A DNA stretch of 48,020 nucleotides from Saprospiraceae bacterium (lineage in GTDB: Bacteria > Bacteroidota > Bacteroidia > Chitinophagales > Saprospiraceae), in NCBI GenBank assembly GCA_020628085.1, contig JAHDFQ010000003.1, positions 16,368-64,387 on the forward strand, read 5' to 3'. Under the pieces are notes generated by a model, which made no database searches, was not told where the DNA came from, and saw only the letters and a program-made list of their open reading frames with translations. Of the stretch, positions 40,371 through 48,020 are shown piece by piece. The position numbers and the translations under genes are program-made. Position 1 is the first letter of the stretch, and every line of letters begins with the position of its first letter.

Positions 40371-40494
40371 TCGTCTAGGCTACGACAGTCCGTATTTAAA
40401 TTCCTTAAAGAAAAGTTAAAAAACTATTAATAGATCATTTTGGTGTTGGAACACAGAATATAAAACCTTATTTTTGGTTTAAATTGTAATTGTA

Positions 40495-40534
40495 AAACAA
40501 CGAAACAAATTACGATTATTTTGTTTCGTTGTTT
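40495..40534 (+). other. Perfect 15-bp hairpin upstream of the Cys-x-Lys protein gene
   Basis: AAACAACGAAACAAA (40495-40509) and its exact complement (40520-40534) with a 10-base loop. It lies 45 bp before the ATG at 40580. It could terminate transcription of the preceding gene or form a leader structure; there is no T-run after it. Confidence 0.6.
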
Positions 40535-40579
40535 GTGATAACTATTTTGAATTTATTAACCTATCAATATTAAAAAATC

Positions 40580-41086
40580 ATGAAGAAGTTATTTATGTTA
40601 TTCGCAATGGTTGGAATGTTTGGAATCGCTTCTGTAAGCGCTCAACAATGTCCATATTCAACTGCTGCTAAAAAAGATGCAAAAACATGTGCTAAAACTT
40701 GCTCTAAAACCGCTGCTGCAAAAGCTGCATCTTTAGATACATCTATTGAAAAAAGAGTTTGCGAAAAATCAGGTAACGTTTCTTATGTACGCAAAGATGT
40801 ATGTGCAAAGTCAGGAAATGTAAGCTATGCAAATGTTGAATACTGCACAAAATCTGCAAAGTTTGTAAATGTTTCTCCATCAGCTGAGAAAAAAGCATGT
40901 ACAAAAGGAGCTAAAACATGTACAAAGATGAAAGGAGCAACGGCTACGAAAACAGCTGCTGCTAAAAAATCTTGTGCAAAATCAGGAAAAGCATGTTGTA
41001 AGTCTAAAAAAGCTGCTGCTGCAAAAAGTGATGCTGTAGAAGCTGCACCTGCAAAAGCAAAATTAGTAAAAGGCGAAAGCAACTAA
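40580..41086 (+). CDS. Secreted Cys/Lys/Ala-rich protein with repeated C-x-K motifs
   Basis: A 168-residue protein I do not recognise. A signal peptide (MKKLFMLFAMVGMFGIASVSA) is followed by a basic mature part with 11 cysteines, most of them in Cys-x-Lys: CAK, CSK, CEK, CAK, CTK, CTK, CTK and CAK. A tandem unit ends in KSGNVSY twice (residues about 63-69 and 77-83), then a related KSAKFVNVS. The C-terminal third is Ala/Lys-rich. Low complexity makes homology uncertain. The cysteines might bind metal or form disulfides once exported. It has its own terminator. Confidence 0.8.
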   Translation: MKKLFMLFAMVGMFGIASVSAQQCPYSTAAKKDAKTCAKTCSKTAAAKAASLDTSIEKRVCEKSGNVSYVRKDVCAKSGNVSYANVEYCTKSAKFVNVSPSAEKKACTKGAKTCTKMKGATATKTAAAKKSCAKSGKACCKSKKAAAAKSDAVEAAPAKAKLVKGESN

Positions 41087-41118
41087 TTAGCATTCGTTTA
41101 GACGAATAAAATATTAAG

Positions 41119-41150
41119 AAGTCGATTCCGAATGTTCGGAATCGACTTTT
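41119..41150 (+). terminator. Terminator of the Cys-x-Lys protein gene
   Basis: A perfect 13-bp stem (41119-41131 with 41136-41148) with a 4-base loop and T-run at 41147-41150. Confidence 0.88.
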
Positions 41151-41185
41151 GTGTTTTTACTGAAATCAATATTCTGTATATTCGC

Positions 41186-41225
41186 AAAAAAAGAGCCTTG
41201 TCCATTTAAAATCGACAAGGCTCTT
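41186..41225 (-). terminator. Terminator of the acyl-CoA dehydrogenase gene
   Basis: A perfect 12-bp stem (41191-41202 with 41214-41225). On the minus strand it is followed by seven T (A-run 41186-41192). Confidence 0.87.
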
Positions 41226-41252
41226 TTCCTTACTTTTAGTATTTAAATAAGC

Positions 41253-42395
41253 TTATGCACCCTTCAAAATCTCTCGTGAAATAACTAACTTCTGAATTTC
41301 AGACGTTCCTTCACCAATCGTACACAACTTAGCGTCACGGTAGTATTTCTCTACTGGAAAATCTTTGATATAGCCGTATCCACCAAATATTTGAACGGCA
41401 TCCTCTGCTACTCGAACAGCAACTTCGGAGGCATAATATTTAGCCATAGCTGAAATTTTAGTGACTTTTTCACCTTTGTTTTTCATTTCTGCTGATTTAC
41501 GCAGTAATAATTCAGCCGCTTGAATCGTCGTAGCCATATCGGCCAATTTAAAACTCACGCCTTGGAAACGAGAAATGGATTTACCAAATTGTTCTCTTTC
41601 TTTAGAGTACTTAACCGCCGCTTCATACGCTCCTTTGGCAATTCCCATTGCTAAAGCACCAATAGATATCCGTCCACCATCTAATATTTTCATGGATTGA
41701 ATAAATCCTTCACCAACTTTTCCAAGAATTTGGCTTTTATGGATTCTACAATTTTCAAAAATCATTTCAGCGGTTTCTGATGCCCGCATTCCCAACTTAT
41801 TTTCTTTTTTACCACCTTTAAAACCAGGTGTTCCACGTTCCACAACGAAAGCCGTCATACCATGACTATCTAGTAGTTCTCCTGTTCTGGCAATAACAAC
41901 GGCAACATGTCCACTTTTACCATGTGTGATGAAGTTTTTGGCACCGTTCAAGACATAATAATCGCCATCTTCAACAGCTACACATTTCATGCGCCCAGCA
42001 TCACTACCTGTATTCGGTTCAGTTAAACCCCAGGCACCAATCCATTCTCCACTAGCTAATTTTGGTAGGTATTGCTGCTTTTGTTCCTCCGTTCCAAACA
42101 TCAAAATATGGTTGGTACACAAAGAATTATGCGCAGCTACAGAAAGACCGATAGAACCACAAACTTTTGCAATTTCATCAATAACGGTAATATATTCGTG
42201 ATAACCTAAACCCGACCCACCATATTCAACAGGTACTAAAACACCCAAAAAACCATACTTACCCATTTCATGAAACATGTCCATTGGAAAATGTTGGCTT
42301 TCATCCCATTCCATCACATGTGGACGAATATATTGCTCGGCAAAATCTTTTGCACTTTCTTTAATCATTTGAAGATTCTCAGTCATTACTTCCAT
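41253..42395 (-). CDS. Acyl-CoA dehydrogenase
   Basis: A 380-residue flavoenzyme that makes the alpha,beta double bond of an acyl-CoA, passing electrons to ETF. Signatures are GAWGLTEPNTGSDA (about 120-133), the FAD contact segment GYGYIKDFPVEKYYRDAK, and the catalytic Glu in IGEGTSEIQ near 365-370. Length and motifs fit the short-chain/butyryl-CoA or related group, but chain length cannot be set from sequence. It is monocistronic with its own terminator and a TATCTTTG box 92 bp upstream. Confidence 0.92.
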   Translation of the reverse strand: MEVMTENLQMIKESAKDFAEQYIRPHVMEWDESQHFPMDMFHEMGKYGFLGVLVPVEYGGSGLGYHEYITVIDEIAKVCGSIGLSVAAHNSLCTNHILMFGTEEQKQQYLPKLASGEWIGAWGLTEPNTGSDAGRMKCVAVEDGDYYVLNGAKNFITHGKSGHVAVVIARTGELLDSHGMTAFVVERGTPGFKGGKKENKLGMRASETAEMIFENCRIHKSQILGKVGEGFIQSMKILDGGRISIGALAMGIAKGAYEAAVKYSKEREQFGKSISRFQGVSFKLADMATTIQAAELLLRKSAEMKNKGEKVTKISAMAKYYASEVAVRVAEDAVQIFGGYGYIKDFPVEKYYRDAKLCTIGEGTSEIQKLVISREILKGA

Positions 42396-42486
42396 AGCAA
42401 ACCGTTGATTATATGGTATTTTAAAATTTTAAGAAACTTTGTTTTGAATATTTGAGATATTCCAAAAATAAGTTGATTTTGTGTTA

Positions 42487-42494
42487 CAAAGATA
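42487..42494 (-). promoter_or_regulatory. Putative -7 box (TATCTTTG) for the acyl-CoA dehydrogenase gene
   Basis: On the minus strand TATCTTTG fits TAnnTTTG, 92 bp before the start at 42395. The leader would be about 85 bases. Confidence 0.4.
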
Positions 42495-42556
42495 AGGATT
42501 ATTCACCAGAAAAGAAAGGACTAAATTTGCAGTTTCCCTTCCAATTTTGGTTTGAG

Positions 42557-43828
42557 TTAAAAATCATATTTGTCTTTCCAAAATTCCGAAAGCTTCTGTT
42601 TACTTTTCGATTCAGCAGCATTGTTTCCTGCTTTATAAAAGTTGGGATTATTTAGTTCTCGTGGTATAAATTCTTGAAAAGCAAAATTGTTTGCATGATC
42701 GTGTGAATATTTGTAATTTTTACCGTAATCTAACGATTTCATAAGTTTAGTAGGCGCATTTCTCAACGAAAGTGGCACGGGTAAATTTCCAGACTCTTTC
42801 ACTTCTGCTTGAGCTTGGTTGATCGCTAAATACGCTGAATTACTTTTGGCTGATGCAGCTAAGTAGATGGCTGCCTGTGATAAAATAATCCGTGCTTCTG
42901 GAAGTCCAACTGCCTGAATAGCTTGAAAAGTTGTCGTTGCCATCAATAAGGCATTTGGATTAGCCAAACCAATGTCTTCGGAAGCTAGAATAATTAATCT
43001 TCGTCCAATGAATTTGATGTCTTCACCGCCTTCAATCATTCTTGCCAACCAATAAACCGCCGCATTTGGATCGCTACCACGAATGGACTTAATAAAGGCT
43101 GAAATAATATCGTAATGTTGCTCACCACCCTTATCATAACTTGCTGGATTTTCTTGAATTAATTGAGTGACCAATTCGTTGGTAATAATTAAATCTCCTT
43201 CTTCGGAATTACAAACCAATTCTAAAATATTATATAATTTTCGAGCATCACCTCCTGAAAAACGGAGTAGGGCTTCATATTCTTGAACCTGAATATTTTT
43301 GGGTTTCAGATATTCATCCTGTTCAATAGCATTGTCTACGATTTGGATCAATTCGTCCTTTGTTAAATGTTGTAACACATACACCTGCGCTCTGGACAAA
43401 AGGGCTGGAATGACTTCAAAAGACGGATTTTCTGTGGTTGCACCGATTAACGTAATGATTCCTTTTTCCACCGCACCCAACAACGAGTCTTGTTGAGATT
43501 TGCTAAACCGATGGATTTCATCAATAAATAAAATGGGATTCGGACGGCTAAAAAACTGCTGACTTTTTGCTTTGGTAATTGTTTCTCGAATATCTTTTAC
43601 ACCCGAATTAATGGCACTCAACGTGAAAAAAGGACGACTCAACTGATTGGCAATAATACCTGCCAATGTCGTTTTACCAACACCAGGTGGCCCCCACAAA
43701 ATAAAGGATGGTACTTTTCCTGAAAGAATGGCTTTTCTCAAAACCGCACCCTCACCAACCAATTGTTTTTGTCCAATGTAGGCATCTAATGTCTTTGGAC
43801 GCATGCGTTCTGCTAATGGTGGAGTCAT
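42557..43828 (-). CDS. rarA: Replication-associated recombination protein A (RarA/MgsA AAA+ ATPase)
   Basis: A 423-residue AAA+ ATPase with N-terminal PLAERMRP, Walker A GPPGVGKTTLA (about 46-56), Walker B ILFIDEIHRF and sensor ATTENPSFE. The C-terminal MgsA region contains SAFIKSIRGSDPNAAVYWLARM and NAPTKLMKSLDYG, distinguishing it from RuvB and DnaX. It acts at stalled replication forks. It sits alone, with flanks on both sides too large for translational coupling. Confidence 0.95.
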   Translation of the reverse strand: MTPPLAERMRPKTLDAYIGQKQLVGEGAVLRKAILSGKVPSFILWGPPGVGKTTLAGIIANQLSRPFFTLSAINSGVKDIRETITKAKSQQFFSRPNPILFIDEIHRFSKSQQDSLLGAVEKGIITLIGATTENPSFEVIPALLSRAQVYVLQHLTKDELIQIVDNAIEQDEYLKPKNIQVQEYEALLRFSGGDARKLYNILELVCNSEEGDLIITNELVTQLIQENPASYDKGGEQHYDIISAFIKSIRGSDPNAAVYWLARMIEGGEDIKFIGRRLIILASEDIGLANPNALLMATTTFQAIQAVGLPEARIILSQAAIYLAASAKSNSAYLAINQAQAEVKESGNLPVPLSLRNAPTKLMKSLDYGKNYKYSHDHANNFAFQEFIPRELNNPNFYKAGNNAAESKSKQKLSEFWKDKYDF

Positions 43829-43883
43829 ATCACAAATATTGAGTTGCTGTAAAGGTAAACTCTTTTTTAAACTTTAAGAAACT

Positions 43884-43922
43884 AAAAATGGCTACTCAAT
43901 CATAAATCAAGTAGCCATTTTT
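43884..43922 (-). terminator. Terminator of the outer-membrane barrel gene
   Basis: A perfect 13-bp stem (43884-43896 with 43910-43922) with a 13-base loop. On the minus strand five T follow (A-run 43884-43888). It also lies between this gene's stop and rarA. Confidence 0.82.
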
Positions 43923-43942
43923 TTTATATAAATTCTTATTTT

Positions 43943-44590
43943 CTAAAACACAAATCCTATTGAAGCCAAGAATCGACCTGGACGGTCATCAAAACTAAAA
44001 TCATTTCCTGCAAATGAAATATGATCGCCGTATTTATTGAAATTGCCTTCATATCGAGCATCAATTCGGATTTTACCAATATCTAAGCCCATACCTGCTT
44101 GCCAGCCGTAGGTAGTTCCGTCAAATTTCTGACTATACCCATCTAAGTCTAGTAAATCTGAGGTACTATTCAAATGAACATGTCCGACTGGGCCACCGTT
44201 TAGGCGTAAAGGCCCGAGCTTAAACCCAACCATCACAGGAATATCTAAGGTAGTGTAGGATTCGTTGAAAAAACCAGAAGTGACCTCGCCAAAACTTAAA
44301 TCATCCACTCTATATTCTACACGACTAGAATTTAATAAAACTTCAGGTTGAATGAAAAACCCACCCATTTTGATAGTAGTAAACATACCAAAATGAAATC
44401 CATATTTAGCTTCCGACAAGGACAAACCAAGGTTTTGATTGGTAGAACTATTAAAAATATTAATTTGATTGGGTTCAATGTCAATTGTACTCATACCAGC
44501 TTTCAAACCGAATTTGACTTGCGCTTGACTACTAACTGTTGCAAAACTGACGAAAAGAAGGGCGATCATTAATGTTCTCATGGCTTTCAA
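43943..44590 (-). CDS. PorT-like outer membrane beta-barrel protein
   Basis: A 215-residue protein with a signal peptide (MKAMRTLMIALLFVSFATVSSQA) and an eight-strand-like barrel: KFGLKAGMS, FHFGMFTTI, FFIQPEVLLNSS, LDIPVMVGFKLG, GWQAGMGLDIG and FLASIGFVF with terminal Phe. This is the outer_membrane beta-barrel (OMP_b-brl_2/PorT) type very common in Bacteroidota. The role is unknown. A TATGTTTG -7 box lies 41 bp upstream, and it is divergent from engB. Confidence 0.86.
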   Translation of the reverse strand: MKAMRTLMIALLFVSFATVSSQAQVKFGLKAGMSTIDIEPNQINIFNSSTNQNLGLSLSEAKYGFHFGMFTTIKMGGFFIQPEVLLNSSRVEYRVDDLSFGEVTSGFFNESYTTLDIPVMVGFKLGPLRLNGGPVGHVHLNSTSDLLDLDGYSQKFDGTTYGWQAGMGLDIGKIRIDARYEGNFNKYGDHISFAGNDFSFDDRPGRFLASIGFVF

Positions 44591-44630
44591 TTTTTTTTAG
44601 ATTGTTATAAATTTTCATTTGATTACATTA

Positions 44631-44638
44631 CAAACATA
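44631..44638 (-). promoter_or_regulatory. Putative -7 box (TATGTTTG) for the barrel gene
   Basis: On the minus strand TATGTTTG fits TAnnTTTG, 41 bp before the start at 44590. Confidence 0.5.
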
Positions 44639-44720
44639 AGTGCATTTTAGCTAGTTTGCACGGATAGGAAACTCAATTAACCACAGTTTAACTTTAAGGG
44701 ATTCCTTTATTAGATTTTCT

Positions 44721-44728
44721 TAACTTTG
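44721..44728 (+). promoter_or_regulatory. Putative -7 box (TAACTTTG) for engB
   Basis: TAACTTTG fits TAnnTTTG and lies about 84 bp upstream of the engB ATG at 44812. No convincing -33 TTG is seen. Confidence 0.45.
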
Positions 44729-44811
44729 CGATCAGACTAGAGCGAAATTTAGACTTTTTTGTTAAAAAAAATTAACAATTTTAGAATTGTTACTAGAACG
44801 GAATTAATACA

Positions 44812-45420
44812 ATGGAAATTATACATTCAGATTATTCAGCGAGTTATCCCAAAGTGACGCTTTGTCCAAAAGATGGAAAACCTGAATATGCTTTTATTGG
44901 TCGATCAAATGTTGGAAAGTCATCTTTAATCAATATGTTGTTGGATCGAGTGGACTTAGCACGGGTTTCAAAGAAGCCTGGGAAAACTCAAATGATTAAT
45001 TATTATATTGTAAATAAGGAATGGTATATCGTTGATTTACCTGGTTATGGGTATGCCAAAATATCCAAATCTAAACGTGCTGAATGGCGGCGAATGATCG
45101 AAGGATATTTACAGTTAAGAGAAAACTTACAATGTGCATTTGTGCTAATTGATTCGAACATTAAACCCCAGAAAATTGATTTGGAGTTTATAGATTGGTT
45201 GGGAAAGGCGCGTGTTCCTTTTGTGATTGTATACACTAAAGCTGATCGTTCAAAAACAGCGGAGACAGAAGCAAATATTAATCTATTTCGAGAAGCAATG
45301 CTCGAAAACTGGACAGAAATGCCACAAGAATTTGTAACTTCTTCAAACAAATTAACAGGACGGGATGAAATTTTATCTTTTGTTGAAGACATTAATCGTC
45401 AATATTTCGATGATTTATAG
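44812..45420 (+). CDS. engB: Ribosome biogenesis GTP-binding protein YsxC/EngB
   Basis: A 202-residue small GTPase with G1 GRSNVGKSSLI (about 27-37), G2 Thr in KPGKTQMINYY, G3 DLPGYGYAK, G4 TKAD and G5 TSSNK. The YGYAK and PGKTQ elements are diagnostic. It assists late assembly of the 50S subunit. It is followed 33 bp later by an acyltransferase gene on the same strand. Confidence 0.96.
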   Translation: MEIIHSDYSASYPKVTLCPKDGKPEYAFIGRSNVGKSSLINMLLDRVDLARVSKKPGKTQMINYYIVNKEWYIVDLPGYGYAKISKSKRAEWRRMIEGYLQLRENLQCAFVLIDSNIKPQKIDLEFIDWLGKARVPFVIVYTKADRSKTAETEANINLFREAMLENWTEMPQEFVTSSNKLTGRDEILSFVEDINRQYFDDL

Positions 45421-45453
45421 AGCTTAGGTCTACATTTATAAAAACTTAATGCA

Positions 45454-47184
45454 ATGGCAACACCACCAGAGAAGTATTCTAAATATCATGTTTATCCTCC
45501 AATATATCCAAATATTGAGGACTGGCCGATTTATAAATTAAGTGAAGATCGAACAGCTTTTATTGAGGAAATCAATGACCTAGTTTTTGATAAATTAACC
45601 AAAAAAAAATCAGTAGACGATGTTAATGATCTGATTGCTAAGACGATATACAATGAACGAATACGAATAAAGGAAGAACCCTGGAAAGTAGACCCACCCA
45701 ATGATAAGCAGTTTTGGAATAAAATCCGCTCCAAGTTAATCAAGAAGTCTTTAGACAAAGAAGAAGAACAATCTAAAGCAGTCAATGAACAATTACTAAA
45801 ACGCATCATCAATAGATACTCAGAAGAAATCGTTGGAACATTTAAAATCAGTACTTTTCAGTTCGCACGACGATTTTTAACGTTCTTTTTTAATCGTTTA
45901 CTCAATACTGCTGCGAATCGGAATATTCGTCGAATAACAGGGACGGGGTTGAGTGTAACTGATCGGCTGAAAGCCGTGGGAGAAGTCGATAAATTTCGGA
46001 ATTTATTTAATAAAGGAACGGTAGTAATCGTGCCGACTCATTTTAGTAATATCGACTCTATTTTGATTGGTTATATGTTGGATGCCGTGGTAGGGGCGCC
46101 TTCATTTTCTTATGGTGCAGGTTTGAATTTATATAATACGGGATATACAGCCTATTTTATGAATCGGTTAGGCGCATACCGTTTAGATCGTCGTAAAAAG
46201 AATCCCATATACTTGGAAACCCTCAAAGGCATGTCCACGCTGTCTATCCAAAGAGGGGTCAATAGCTTGTTTTTTCCCGGCGGAACACGTTCTCGGTCTG
46301 GTTCGTTAGAAAAGAAGTTGAAACTAGGTTTAATGGGGACAGTCATAGAAGCGCAGCGCTCTAATTTTGAAAAAGGTAAAAACGAAAAAATATTTGTCGT
46401 ACCAATGGTGATGAGTTATCATTTTGTGTTGGAGGCCAAATTTTTGATTGAGGATTATTTGAGAAGAACAGGTCAAGAACATTATTTACAATCCAAAGAT
46501 CAATCTTATTCTTTACGGAAGAATCTAAAGTTCATCTGGCAGATTTTTAGAGAAAGTTCAGAAATTACAGTTTCTTTTGGAAAGCCAATGGATGTATTAG
46601 GAAATTTTGTAGATATGGAAGGAAAAAGTACCGATCAACATGGTAATGAACTCCATATTCGTGATTATTTTTTAACCAATGGAAAAATAAAGCCCGATTT
46701 ACAGCGAGAAGCCGAGTACACTCGAATTTTAGGTACAAAACTGGTCGAACGGTTTCATAAGGACAATGTCGTTTTGTCCAGTCATTTAGTAGCCTATGCG
46801 GCATTTAATTTGTTGAGAAATGAGCATCCAAAGTTAGATATTTTTGGAATTTTGAGACTTCCGCCTGACGATATTGTTTTTGATTCAGATTTATTACTTA
46901 ACGTAGTACATCAGCTCAAAATCCATTTAATAGAAGAGGAAAAAGCAGGAAATATTAAATTATCAAAACCAATTCATTGGGAAGAAACGAGTCGCTTATT
47001 ATACGATGGAGTTAAGCAACTAGGAAATTTTCATGCTCAAAAACCTTTGATTTATAATAAAAAAGGTGACATCGTTAGCGAGAATCTAAATATCTTGTTT
47101 TTCTATCATAATCGTTTAGAAAACTATGATTTGCGACGAGTGATTAATTTTGAAGAATCACTTCAGACCTTTGCTAATTTTTAG
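45454..47184 (+). CDS. 1-acyl-sn-glycerol-3-phosphate/glycerol-3-phosphate acyltransferase family protein
   Basis: A 576-residue PlsC/PlsB-type acyltransferase. The catalytic HxxxxD motif is His196-FSNI-Asp201 in VPTHFSNIDS, and the glycerophosphate-binding PGG segment is FFPGGTRSRSG (about 273-283). The large N-terminal (1-180) and C-terminal (330-576) regions without recognisable catalytic motifs make it closer to PlsB than to PlsC in size. It probably acts on the inner membrane. It follows engB on the same strand but the functions are not related. Confidence 0.83.
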   Translation: MATPPEKYSKYHVYPPIYPNIEDWPIYKLSEDRTAFIEEINDLVFDKLTKKKSVDDVNDLIAKTIYNERIRIKEEPWKVDPPNDKQFWNKIRSKLIKKSLDKEEEQSKAVNEQLLKRIINRYSEEIVGTFKISTFQFARRFLTFFFNRLLNTAANRNIRRITGTGLSVTDRLKAVGEVDKFRNLFNKGTVVIVPTHFSNIDSILIGYMLDAVVGAPSFSYGAGLNLYNTGYTAYFMNRLGAYRLDRRKKNPIYLETLKGMSTLSIQRGVNSLFFPGGTRSRSGSLEKKLKLGLMGTVIEAQRSNFEKGKNEKIFVVPMVMSYHFVLEAKFLIEDYLRRTGQEHYLQSKDQSYSLRKNLKFIWQIFRESSEITVSFGKPMDVLGNFVDMEGKSTDQHGNELHIRDYFLTNGKIKPDLQREAEYTRILGTKLVERFHKDNVVLSSHLVAYAAFNLLRNEHPKLDIFGILRLPPDDIVFDSDLLLNVVHQLKIHLIEEEKAGNIKLSKPIHWEETSRLLYDGVKQLGNFHAQKPLIYNKKGDIVSENLNILFFYHNRLENYDLRRVINFEESLQTFANF

Positions 47185-47220
47185 CATTTTGTATTATTTT
47201 GACTCTAAAATTATCTTAGA

Positions 47221-48020
47221 ATGACGAATATTGAACAATCTATTGTATTGAAAAGGTCGCTTGATGCACTTCGTCCTTTACAAAAAGATGACGAAATGCG
47301 GATCATGCAAAAGTTTCGTTTGGATTGGAACTATCATTCTAATAGTTTGGAAGGTAATTCTTTAACGTATGGAGAAACGAAAGCATTGATTCTTTTTGGA
47401 ATTACAGCACAAGGAAAACCTCTAAAAGATCATTTTGAAATAACTGGACATAATGAAGCCATTAAATGGATCATGGAAGTTGTTCATGAAGATCGACCTA
47501 TCACAGAAAACTTTATAAGAGAATTACATAAATTAATACTAAAAGAATCTTACGAAGTTGATGCCAGAACACCTGATGGTAAATTCACGAAAAAAAAAGT
47601 AAATATTGGTCAATATAAATCAACTCCAAATCATGTAGAGACAAAAACAGGTGAAATATTTCGTTTTGCGACACCAGAGGAAACACCTGCTTTAATGCAT
47701 GATCTGGTAGATTGGTACAAAGCGAAGAATAAGGAGAAAGATGTCAACCCAATATTATTAGCTGCTGAGTTTCACTACAGATATATTAGAATTCATCCTT
47801 TTGATGACGGAAATGGTCGAACAGCTCGAATATTAATGAATTTTATTTTGATACAGTTTGGATATCCACCGGTGATTATTAAAACAGAAGACAAACTCAA
47901 TTATTTTGCTGTATTGAGACTAGCGGATGCAGGTCAGCTGAATCCATTTATTGAGTATATCGCAGAGAATTTGAATCGTTCTTTGGAGATCATGATAAAA
48001 GGGGCAAAAGGCGAAAGCAT
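47221..48020 (+). CDS. Fic family protein (cut by window end)
   Basis: The open frame runs from ATG at 47221 to the window edge, about 266 residues with no stop. The Fic core motif is HPFDDGNGRTAR with catalytic His192 (192-203). The N-terminus has Ser40-x3-Glu44-Gly45 (SNSLEGN), the (S/T)xxxE(G/N) inhibitory helix motif, so it would be an autoinhibited (class II type) AMPylator. A KVNIGQYKS beta-hairpin (flap) precedes. Fic proteins transfer AMP to Ser/Thr/Tyr of targets. Targets here are unknown, and the C-terminus (perhaps a winged-helix domain) is outside the window. Confidence 0.9.
   Translation, partial: MTNIEQSIVLKRSLDALRPLQKDDEMRIMQKFRLDWNYHSNSLEGNSLTYGETKALILFGITAQGKPLKDHFEITGHNEAIKWIMEVVHEDRPITENFIRELHKLILKESYEVDARTPDGKFTKKKVNIGQYKSTPNHVETKTGEIFRFATPEETPALMHDLVDWYKAKNKEKDVNPILLAAEFHYRYIRIHPFDDGNGRTARILMNFILIQFGYPPVIIKTEDKLNYFAVLRLADAGQLNPFIEYIAENLNRSLEIMIKGAKGES

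Noticed and set aside
40580-41086. Antisense frame across the Cys-x-Lys gene
   Set aside because: It is the complement of the low-complexity Lys/Ala/Cys repeats; the plus-strand frame has signal peptide and terminator.

Overview
The window looks like chromosomal DNA of an AT-rich (roughly 35-37% GC by eye) gliding or surface-protein-rich member of the Bacteroidota, probably a Saprospiria- or Flavobacteriia-like marine or freshwater bacterium. The grounds are several secreted proteins with type IX secretion (T9SS) C-terminal sorting domains, a gliding-motility-associated (CHU_C type) C-terminus, SprB-like repeats, a short Bacteroidota-type primary sigma factor, and TAnnTTTG -7 promoter boxes in front of many genes. 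The class assignment is an inference; no rRNA is present. I see no CRISPR array, prophage or canonical insertion sequence.

Layout. 1-416: a tRNA-Arg locus carrying a small GIY-YIG nuclease gene between a truncated, palindrome-interrupted tRNA-Arg copy and an intact tRNA-Arg. 441-6218: truB, two secreted or surface proteins on the minus strand (CotH/lamin-tail T9SS protein and a lipoprotein), then osmC-metZ. 6219-6368: a compact multi-armed inverted-repeat structure between convergent genes. 6369-9338 (minus): two-component system (TPR histidine kinase and LuxR-type regulator) plus a GNAT acetyltransferase. 9381-15626 (minus): an eight-gene, mostly overlapping biosynthetic operon combining a type III polyketide synthase, a methyltransferase and an FAD oxidoreductase with its own ACP, ketosynthase, dehydratase, FabI-like reductase and phosphopantetheinyl transferase. 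15961-18376: ECF sigma factor and a membrane-anchored putative regulator. 18603-30347: mostly housekeeping genes (Omp85-like barrel, rpoD, pnp, rpsO, methyltransferase, sbcD, YheT-like hydrolase, dicarboxylate symporter, glmM, hslR). 30605-41086: an exported-protein region (T9SS lysyl-endopeptidase-like protease, T9SS type B surface protein, esterase with PKD domain, CxxCH protein, TPR lipoprotein, metzincin lipoprotein, Cys-x-Lys repeat protein), with tRNA-Ser at 33141-33228. 41253-48020: acyl-CoA dehydrogenase, rarA, an outer-membrane barrel, engB, a glycerolipid acyltransferase and a Fic protein cut by the window end.

How they work together. The strongest candidate for an undescribed system is the type III PKS operon. 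The trio T3PKS + methyltransferase + flavoprotein resembles phenolic-lipid operons (srsABC of Streptomyces griseus), and the private type II fatty-acid-like set (ACP, KS, DH, ER, PPTase) would supply a dedicated acyl starter, an idea parallel to the type I FAS/type III PKS ars operon of Azotobacter. The second candidate is the tRNA-Arg/GIY-YIG repeat unit, whose left copy contains what looks like the end of another identical unit. The third is the cloverleaf-like inverted repeat at 6222-6365. The fourth is the secreted Cys-x-Lys repeat protein at 40580-41086.
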